Shown one piece after another: positions 1 to 7,122 of a stretch of 10,381 bases of DNA. Origin of the DNA: Falciphora oryzae (lineage: Eukaryota; Ascomycota; Sordariomycetes; Magnaporthales; Magnaporthaceae). The DNA is taken from contig JNVV01000053.1 in the NCBI GenBank assembly GCA_000733355.1, positions 271,275-281,655 on the forward strand, given 5' to 3'. The notes beneath the pieces are model-generated. The model ran no database searches and was not told the origin of the DNA. It was given only the letters and a program-made list of their open reading frames with translations. Position numbers and translations under genes: made by a program. How positions within the stretch are numbered: position 1 is the first letter of the stretch; each line of letters begins with the position of its first letter.

Positions 1-477
1 CGGCGTCGGGCCCGGTGGTGGCGGTGGCTGCGGCCGGGGGCGGAGCGCCGCCGTTGCCGGCGCCGACGGAGGAGCAGGCGTCGAGGCCGGCCTTGTAGCT
101 GGCGAAGAACTGGTCCGAGGCGCAGTTGTTGGTGTAGCAGCTGTACAGGGCGCTGCCTTGGCTGCAGGCGCAGCTCACAACGGCAGTCGGGTCCGCCTGG
201 CCGGCGCACGAGACCGCCGTCAGGGGCTTGATGCAGTCGAGGAAGGGGCTGTATGTGTTGTAGTGGGGGTGTTGTTAGCTTTTTCTGTTGGTTCAGACGA
301 CGGTGGTTTTCTGGGGTTGACTGGTTGGCCTTACCCCTCGGTGTAGCACTGCATCGGCGTCATGGTCGCCGCCCTCGGCTCCACGGCGGCGGGGGCCTCG
401 ACCAGGACGGGGTCGGCGAGGGCGGAGGTGGCGAGCGCCAGGGCGCAGGCGGCGATGTTGCTGAGCTGAGCCTTCAT
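1..477 (-). CDS. Secreted eight-cysteine CFEM-like protein, 3' part cut by window edge
   Basis: This gene reads leftwards and leaves the window, so only the first ~130 residues are visible. Exon 1 is 477-335, an 86-bp GT-AG intron is 334-249 (GTAAGG donor, ACATACAG acceptor), and exon 2 is 248-1. The start begins a classic signal peptide (residues 1-21, ending ATSALA). The mature part has eight cysteines at 44, 53, 62, 74, 76, 85, 90 and 106, including a CxC pair, followed by a Gly/Pro/Ala/Thr-rich tail. The second half of this spacing (CxC-x8-C-x4-C-x15-C) matches CFEM domains, which in fungi bind haem or act at the cell surface. The first half (C-x8-C-x8-C-x11-C) is looser than the usual CFEM pattern, so I call it CFEM-like. 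The low-complexity tail suggests a wall- or GPI-anchored protein, but the C-terminus is not visible. A role in the neighbouring enzyme cluster is not indicated. Confidence 0.75.
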
Positions 478-1297
478 CTTGGCCGTTTTTGAAGAGGATC
501 GATCCGTTCCTGTAGTCTGCGTGGTTGGGGGTAGCTACAGACTTGGCGACACAGTCGAGAGGGGGAAGGGCGGAGGGGTTAAATGGCTGTGACGATGGAG
601 CAAGGCGTGCGGAAACGAGCGACGGCGAGACCTTGGAGAACGAGAGAGGGACAAAAGGATGGCCGAAAGCAGCCATCAGGTCGACCCAGGCCGGCCGTCG
701 CCCTTTGTTTATGATATACCTCTCATCTCTAGGCCGCGCCGTCTGGCCCGGTCGACAAACGCCACATTCCATCGCGATGCCCTCCAATTTTCCCTCTTTT
801 CTTTTTGTAATTTGCTGCTGACAGTTGATCGCTTGACAGCCCATGTCAGGCCAGGGCCTGGCCCCTGAGCTTGACCCAAATTGTACTGGGTGACCGGCTC
901 GCTGGGGAGCCGAAACGACGGTGCGCTTGTTGGACCTTTCCAAAATGGGCTTTCAGCCGCACCGGGCTAGAAGAGACCCCGATCTGCAAGGAACGCGCGG
1001 GCTGGCAGGTGACCCAAAAGCTTGTCTTGATGGGATATTGGGGACGCCAAGTCTCGCTTGGGGCGTTTCCTACCAGGCACCTGAGGGGAAGGGGAGGACG
1101 TTGTGGAGAGGAGGACCAGGGGAAACGGCGAAAAAGATGAAAAAAAGCTGAGGTTGGGTGTCTGGCTGACATTCCCCCTGCCGTTTCGAGACGCACCGGC
1201 CAAGCAAATCTCAGCAAGCTTGTAGAAAAGGATGATTCATTGAAATTACCCAAACGGCACGAGCTAGAGGTGTCGAAACAAACGAAATCTCCAGCCG
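478..1297. other. Intergenic: CFEM-like gene promoter and P5CR-like 3' region
   Basis: About 820 bp without a convincing gene; open frames here have no recognisable domains and overlap each other on both strands. It must hold the promoter of the leftward CFEM-like gene and the 3' end of the P5C-reductase-like gene. A TATA-like stretch for the leftward gene (TATATCATAAA on the minus strand) lies near 708-718. A perfect 7-bp inverted repeat (GGCCAGG-G-CCTGGCC) lies at 849-863, flanked by TCAGG and CCTGA. No function can be assigned. Confidence 0.5.
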
Positions 1298-2001
1298 CTA
1301 CCGCCCCATCTCGACGTTGGCCTTCCAGCTCTCGTCGGCGGCGGCCACGACGGCCTCGCCGACGCGGCTGCGCTCCAGGTGCTCCATGGCCTTGATGGTG
1401 CTCCCGCCCGGCACGCACACGTCGGCCAGCAGCTCCGACAGCGTGCTGCCGGCGGCCGTCTGGGCCAGCAGGCCGCCGCCCAGCATCGACTGCGCCACGA
1501 GCGCGCGCGCCTGCCTCTCGGGCAGGCCCTTCTCGACGCCCGCGCGGACCAGGGCACGCATCAGGTAGAAGACGTATGCCGGGGCGGATCTGTTTGTGTT
1601 GCCGTTGTTAGAATTGGCTACGTATCTGCCAGGTACACACGCCTCACACCTCTTGCGGAGGGCAGCAGCCAGCACAGGACCTAACATGGGAGAGAGAACA
1701 AGAAAAAAAAAGACGTACCCAGATATGGCGGCCGACACGTCCAGGTGGCTCTCGTCGCGCAGCAGCTCGATGCAGGGCGAGCACTTTGACAGCACGCCCG
1801 TGACGGCGGCCATGTCGGCGTCGCCGACGCGGGAGTTGGCGAACAGCGCCGTCGACCCCTGGCGCACCGCCACCGGCGTGTTGGGCATGGAGCGCACGAT
1901 GGGCGCGCCGTGCGGCAGCCAGCCCTCGAGCTGCGCGACCGTGATGCCCGGGCACACGGTCAGGACGACGGGGAGTCTTGCCGTTGCTGTCCTCCCCTCG
2001 C

Positions 2002-2036
<35 letters not shown>

Positions 2037-2359
2037 GACTCGACGGCCTCGCGGATCTCGAGGCACACCTGCCGCGTGTACTGGGGCTGCGTGGCGATGA
2101 CGACGATGTGGGTGGTGGTGTTGGGGACGCCCCAGATCTTGGCGCTGAGGTTGTTGCTCGTCACGTAGATGTCGCGCGGGTAGCGGGCGCGCAGGTCGGC
2201 CACGTGCGGCTCGCGCCGGGCCGTCAGGCACACGCGGTACGACTTGGAGAGCGAGTCCGGCCCCTGCGCGACCAGCCCGTCGACGATGGCGCTGCCGAGG
2301 GTGCCGCAGCCGATGACGGTCAGCTGGACGGGCGGGTGGGACGGGTTTGTTGAGATCAT
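1298..2359 (-). CDS. Pyrroline-5-carboxylate reductase family protein, possibly a specialised paralogue
   Basis: Spliced product is 310 aa: exon 1 is 2359-1719, intron 1718-1590 (129 bp, GTACGT donor, AACAG acceptor, TTCTAAC branch site), exon 2 is 1589-1298. P5C reductases use NAD(P)H to reduce the cyclic imine pyrroline-5-carboxylate to proline. The N-terminal Rossmann motif GCGTLG is at 17-22, RSMPNTPV at 156-163, the substrate loop ISGSAPAYVF at 212-221 (made by splicing), and a C-terminal signature VCVPGGSTI at 271-279 that nearly fits the P5CR signature. Housekeeping enzymes usually have SGSGPAY and (T/A)SPGGTT, so G216 is Ala and S273 is Val here. An 11-residue polyglutamine insert occupies 109-119. 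These differences and the location beside an oxygenase and a prenyltransferase suggest reduction of a modified pyrroline (for example a methyl-pyrroline-carboxylate). A housekeeping proline-biosynthesis role is the alternative. The family call is secure; the substrate is inference. Confidence 0.93.
1590..1718 (-). other. In-frame, stop-free intron in the P5CR-like gene
   Basis: This 129-bp segment starts GTACGT and ends AACAG on the minus strand, has a CTAAC branch-like site about 20 bases before the acceptor, and is a multiple of three with no stop codon. Reading through it would give a 353-aa protein with 43 foreign residues inserted exactly in the conserved SGSAPAY substrate loop. Removing it restores the family motif perfectly, which is why I treat it as an intron. 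Confidence 0.88.
2003..2035 (-). repeat. (CTG)11 / (CAG)11 microsatellite encoding polyglutamine
   Basis: Eleven uninterrupted CTG units on the plus strand are read as CAG on the minus strand. They encode Gln 109-119 of the P5C-reductase-like protein, just after the Rossmann-fold segment ending EIREAVES and before VVLTVCPGIT. The pure repeat is prone to length change by replication slippage. Confidence 0.97.
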
Positions 2360-3286
2360 TGTTGTGGTGGTTTTGCAGGGTGGTGGTCAGGTAGAATAGG
2401 CCGGGTTGTATGGCGGGGAGGTCAGTGTCGATGTAGGAAGCTGGGCCTTTTGCAGCAAAGACGGACAATGTCACAGACGATACCTTGATGACTTGGTCCC
2501 TAGGCGTGCATGTCTGGCGCACACAAGTGCACGTCTGCCGCCCGCGAACTTCAGGCCACCGGCCCCTGAGAAACCCTCAGCGAGGTCCAATGACGTCGCC
2601 ACGCCCCCGCGCGGACAAGATAAGCCCCGGCATCTACCCTCAAAGACAGAGAAGCCCCGCCCAGGGTCGCTTGATCCGATCGGCCTGTCCAGATGTGTCT
2701 GCTAGTCAGTGACTTGCCTGCCGGTATCTCGGTTCCTCACCTTGCTGGGGCGCCCCGGTCAGACACGACTCGGGGCGTTCTAGAAGAGATGCTCGCAGGG
2801 TCCCCAGCCTGGCGCGTGGATACGCCTTTCGTTGCGACCCGGGTCCGCAGCGGTGAGGCCGCCGATACTGATCGCTGTTTTGTGGCATGCTGGCAGTCCC
2901 CGGGTTTCCAGGGGATGGTGGATTGGCTCGAATGGGTGGCAGCAGAAGCTGGGGGAGTCCCTGGCGGAAAGAACCCTGGTGGAATCGTACAGATTCTAAT
3001 TCGAGGTCACCACGAGCCGCTATCAGTCGCAATACCCTCTTTACACGGGATGGCCCTTGGACGGTTGGCCGCCTGATCGATTCAGGGCGGCTCGTGGCGT
3101 GTCATGCCGTCGTTAGCACTACGTAATCGTCCTCGTGCCTCCTCTCAACGGGGCGTATACACCGTCTACTCGATACAACATCACCCAATCCTTGCCGTCA
3201 GTCCTACCTACCTAGCCACGCGTTCCATTCCCCTTTCCGACCACGACATCACCTCCCCCCGCTGCTGCCAATAGTCAACAGCGGCA
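2360..3286. other. Intergenic between the P5CR-like and 2OG oxygenase genes
   Basis: About 930 bp with no gene I can support. Since both neighbours read leftwards, it should carry the P5CR-like gene's promoter and 5' UTR (right-to-left from about 2360) and the oxygenase gene's 3' UTR and terminator near 3286. Short open frames on both strands here show no domain or fungal codon pattern. A CCG-N10-CGG everted pair sits near 2402-2417, but such triplets are frequent in GC-rich DNA. Confidence 0.5.
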
Positions 3287-4506
3287 TCAGGACCAAAAGA
3301 TCAGTTTGGGTCTCCCGCCGGTCCGCTCGGCGGGTATGAAGCCCATGAAGCTGCTCAGGGTCAGGCGGGGCCGGTACTCCATGCCGATGTCCTCAGCGGG
3401 CTCCGGGTCGACGGCCTCGACCTCGTGCATGTTGCGCGAGTTGAACAGGCCCAGCGACCCGACCACGGGCTCGACCACGACCCTGCGCGCGCCCGCCACC
3501 AGCGCGTGGTCGTAGCCGTAGCTGTTGGGGTCGCGGTGCTTCAAGGCCTCGGGGGTCCATTGGACGTCCCAGATGGTCTGTTTTGTTTGTCACACCCTGT
3601 CAGCATGTCTAACGCAGAAGTAATACAAGAAACCTTGATCCAAATAGGGGCTTGCTCACAGTCCGCCCCTTCTTGACCGGCGCCAGGTACAGGTTGAAGA
3701 CGATCTGGCGCTCGACCGAGTTGATGATCCAGTCCTCGGTTAGGCTGTCGTAGGGCGAGAAGTCGCAGTGCAGGTAGGTCGAGTCGTTGAGGCACCTGTA
3801 GATCCCCGAAAAGTAGACCTTATCGGGCCCCTGCGTCGCCACCTCGACGTCCCAGTCCGGGAACAGCGCGGCGATGCGGTCAAAGACGCGGTACCACGCG
3901 TCCAGCCCCTTTTCGTCCGCCAGCTTGCGGTGGAAGTCCTTCCACTGGGCGCAGTCCTTGAAGTATTGGGATTGCTCTGGCCGATTAGGCGCCGGGTTAG
4001 TGGTGCTGGCTGGGCGGTTGCTGAGGCGGAGAGGCGGGGGACGAAGGAATAGCGCATACCGTCGCCATGTTTTCGGTTGGCAAAGTCTTCCTGCGACTGG
4101 GCTTGGTACTCGAACTAGACGAGGTACAACCGCGCGTGTATGAGTAGCCAGACACCCAAATACGTCTGCATTGTTTCCGGGACGAGGAGGTGCTTACCTG
4201 CGCGACACCGACCTTCCACAGCTGCGGCCCCGTGTTGTGCTTGTACGGGGTTACTTGGTGGCTGAGCTCCTTCTCGTACCTCTTGCACTCCTCGGGGCTG
4301 AGGAAGCCGGGCTCCCTGATCAGCGCGATCTTGCCATCCAGCAGATCGAGGACGCTCTGCCGCGTCAGGGCCACGGGGTCGGCGTGCTCCCACTTGGCGT
4401 CGGTGTTGGCATTCGTGGCCGCAGTCTCAAGAGCCGGCGAGCAGCCGTCGGCCGGCTTGGCGGCCGTTGGGAGGGCGGCCGGGGTCTCTGCGGCTAGGGC
4501 CATCAT
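3287..4506 (-). CDS. 2-oxoglutarate/Fe(II)-dependent oxygenase, four exons
   Basis: Spliced product is 323 aa. Exons are 4506-4198, 4114-4060, 3976-3660 and 3577-3287; introns of 83, 83 and 82 bp have GTAAGC, GTATGC and GTGAGC donors and AG acceptors. The double-helix fold is recognisable: iron ligands H191 and D193 in STYLHCDFSPYD, distal H278 in LFNSRNMHEVEAV, and R298 in RLTLSSF, the usual 2-oxoglutarate-binding arginine. D193 is present, so a hydroxylase or desaturase is more likely than a halogenase, where this Asp is replaced by Gly or Ala. Residues 1-45 are a loose Ala-rich N-terminus; the fold begins near ALIREPGFLSPEECKRYE. Either of two adjacent ATGs (4506 or 4503) could start it; the second has the better context. 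The substrate is unknown. Given the P5CR-like gene downstream, oxidation of an aliphatic amino acid (Leu/Ile) is attractive; oxidation of a prenylated product of the upstream DMATS enzyme is the alternative. Confidence 0.9.
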
Positions 4507-5638
4507 CTTGTCCCGAAAGCAAGGATGTGTGGGTTCTGTAACGGGTGGTATCTGTATTTACGGCGGGCGTAGAGGTACAGTGAGTGTGCATGCTAGTGGT
4601 GCGTATGTTAGTGTGGCGGTACGCATATATCTACCTAGTTTCCAGCGATATCGGGACCGCAGCTACGAGCGCCGGTCTCTGTCCATGGCGTGTTGCGGCG
4701 CCCCCGATCCTCCTTTCAAGCCAGGGGCGGGAAGCCCGGCTCGGATAAACCTGGTAAACCCGTCCGTATTTTGGGCAAATGTTTTCCCCAGTACCCGTAA
4801 TGATGCCTCTCCTATCTCGATCATCGCTGACCCGTCCCAAGCCGGTGGCCTCAGTGGAGTAATACCTATGATCCGCCAGCCTCATCGGCGCATTGTCCGC
4901 TGCTCCGGAGGGGCTTCCCAGTCAAGAATTTTCAGACATCCGACCGACAACCGTCGTCGGCAAGGAAACACTGTCCCGCCTTTTCTCTGCTCCTCCACTC
5001 CACTTCAATGTTTCGTCCGTGTCGGGTTGCTCCGTTAAAGGCTGGCTGTCTTGGTGCTCGGATGTCCTGATAAGGGGAAGGGGCACGAGATGATATCTGC
5101 CGTCGGGTCGTCTGTCGTCGGGTGCTGACGGGGGTTTGGATGGATCAGATCCGCTTAACCAGGAGATGAAAGCTTATTTCGACGTGGGGCCCTTGCTTGC
5201 CGCATCCACGCTCCCCACGTCCCGGCTTGGACTTGCGGATGGTCGAACCCCCGCTCCAGGCCCCAAAGCTGGATATGGAGGGGTCGAGTGGACGAAGTGG
5301 GAAGCGTTCGTGTCAGGCGTGTCAGGCGCTTGGAAACAAGCGGTGAAAGGGTGTTCCCTATAATTTCCTTGCGCTTTCGGTCACAAGAGGACGAAACACT
5401 ATAGATGTGTCCAGAAAAAGAAAAAGACGAGAGGGGAAAGCGAGGGTGGACGGTGCACTGCGTAAGCCAGGGTGATTGGTGGGAGAAAGTTGACTACAAA
5501 AAGGCTTGGCACGAAGCACTTGACCGACTGGCACGCCCCTGGCCAAAAAAAACGGCTCTGCATCAGATGACAGAACATTGGCATGTGGAGCAAAAAGCTT
5601 GACTCCTACAACAATCCAAGACGGCGGGGGAGTACGCG
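4507..5638. other. Intergenic between the 2OG oxygenase and DMATS genes
   Basis: About 1.1 kb with no supported gene. A plus-strand frame open to 5038 begins inside the oxygenase gene and has no recognisable domain, so I treat it as a shadow. The region should contain the oxygenase promoter near 4507-4700, with a TATA-like ATATAT at 4625-4630 about 120 bp upstream of its ATG, and the 3' UTR of the prenyltransferase gene near 5638. Confidence 0.5.
4625..4630 (-). promoter_or_regulatory. TATA-like element upstream of the 2OG oxygenase gene
   Basis: ATATAT stands out in GC-rich surroundings about 120 bp upstream of the oxygenase start codon, a plausible distance for a fungal core promoter. It rests on sequence likeness and position only. 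Confidence 0.25.
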
Positions 5639-7122
5639 TCAGTGCTCGCGCGCGCGCTTGAGTCCCCTGCCAAGTTCTGTCTCTCCCCCACTCTGCTTGT
5701 CTTTCCTCGCCCGCATGGCTTCCTTTTCCCGCCAGATGATCTGCGGCGCCATGTACGACACGACGCGTAGCTTGTTCTTGTGCAGCGCGCAGCCGATGTA
5801 GTAGTGGCCGTCGCAGCGCTCCTCGAGTGTGTGTTTTCCGCTTTTGGTTGGTGAACGATGGTGTTAGCAAGGTATCGCCCGCGTGGGAATGGCAGACAAA
5901 GGCCACTGTGCGGAACTTACTAAATTGCCTGTGCCGCCTTCTCGTAGTCGTCCATGACGGCCGCCTGGTCCGCAGACCGGGAGCTGAAGTACCCGCGCAG
6001 GCGCGCCAGGAAGTCGGCGTCGCTCTTGCAGAAGGTCAGGGGCGAGATGTACAGCTTGGGCGCGACCGGCCGCCCGCACCCGACGGTGTAGTAGAAGCCC
6101 GGGCTCGCGCGCCCGGGCAGGTCCGCCGGCAGGACGTCGGGCGCCTCGCCTAGGAACGCGTCCCAGAACGCCAGCAGGTCCTCCACGGCCCTCTCGCTGC
6201 CCGGCCCGAGCGGCAGCCGCCCGCCGAGGGTGAGGCAGTCCATCAGGTAGGCCGTGGAGGTGTGGGGTGCGCGGACGTAGATCTTGATGCGGGCTCCCCC
6301 GTCGGGGGCCTTGCAGTCGATGCCGACGATGCCCGTCTCGAAGCCGTACTTTTCCGTCCCCTCGGCTAGGAATTCGAGGAGTGGTTCGGCGTTGAGCGAC
6401 GAGTACTGCGGCAGGCTGCGGATGGCTTGAGCAACCATCTCTAGGTTTGTAAGGCCCAGTTCGGCGGCCTTGAGGCCCGGGTAGACGTATACTTTGACAA
6501 CAGGCCCCGTCGGCTCCAGATCTCGTGCGACAAAGCAGCCTGCCAGCGGTGTCGTTTCCTCGATGAAGCCGTCGACGGTCTTGGTGCGTACGATGTCGTC
6601 TTGTGGCAGCATCTGGCGCGCAAAGTGGTCGTACCAGCTCGTGTCCAGGCCGGGGACCAAGCCATAGGCCTGCAGCTTCTTGATCCAGAGGTCCGTCGCG
6701 TGCCTGTTTAGCGGATCGAGCGACGTGCCGGCTTGCGGTCCGATGGGCTCGAAGGCATACCGGACCGTGCCTTTCGCCGACCACTCCCAGCTAAAGTCCA
6801 TGGGCGTGCAGTCGGGCGTTGCTGGGCTTTTCCATCGCGCCACTTCGCCCGTGGACGGCTCCGGGGCCGGGCCGAGCTCGGGGGCGACGAAGAGGGCGAA
6901 GAAGGTCAGCTCGGCGATCTGCTTGTCCGGGGCGTAGTGGGCTGCCTCGAGGAGGCGCGCAAAGACGCGGCCGGCGCGCTGCCACCAGAACTGCGCGTCA
7001 GAGGACCGCAGGGTGATGACGTTGTTGACTAGTTCCCATGGTGTGAGGGTGGGATTGTGAATGGTGGCTGCATCTCTTGGCCGTGGAGGCGCAACGGCTC
7101 TTTCTGTCTTGGCGGTGGCCAT
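5639..7122 (-). CDS. DMATS-type aromatic (indole) prenyltransferase
   Basis: Spliced product is 467 aa, normal for the family: exon 1 is 7122-5921, intron 5920-5841 (80 bp, GTAAGT donor, CTAAC branch, AAAAG acceptor), exon 2 is 5840-5639. DMATS enzymes are soluble ABBA-barrel proteins that attach dimethylallyl groups to tryptophan, Trp-containing cyclic dipeptides, tyrosine or other aromatics without Mg-binding DDxxD motifs. Visible hallmarks are WW at 46-47, a LGPAP segment near 83-87, VRYAFEPI at 120-127, KVYVYP at 210-215, RIKIYV at 278-283, KLYISP at 356-361 and the C-terminal strand motif GHYYIGCAL plus VVSYMAPQ; these hold the diphosphate-binding Arg/Lys and the carbocation-shielding Tyr residues. 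The segment PMDFSWEW has Asp109 where family members such as FgaPT2 usually have the catalytic Glu. Residues from about 439 on form a charged tail rich in Arg/Lys. The ATG context (CATAATGG) is good. Acceptor and prenylation site cannot be read from sequence. Confidence 0.96.

Noticed and set aside
1644..2522. Minus-strand 292-codon frame overlapping the P5CR-like gene
   Set aside because: It is the out-of-frame reading of the same exon, with Arg/Ala/Pro-rich composition and no motif, whereas the P5CR frame carries all family motifs.
4190..5038. Plus-strand open frame of 282 codons overlapping the oxygenase gene
   Set aside because: It begins antisense to well-supported oxygenase exon 1 and has no domain or conserved-looking segment; treated as a shadow frame.
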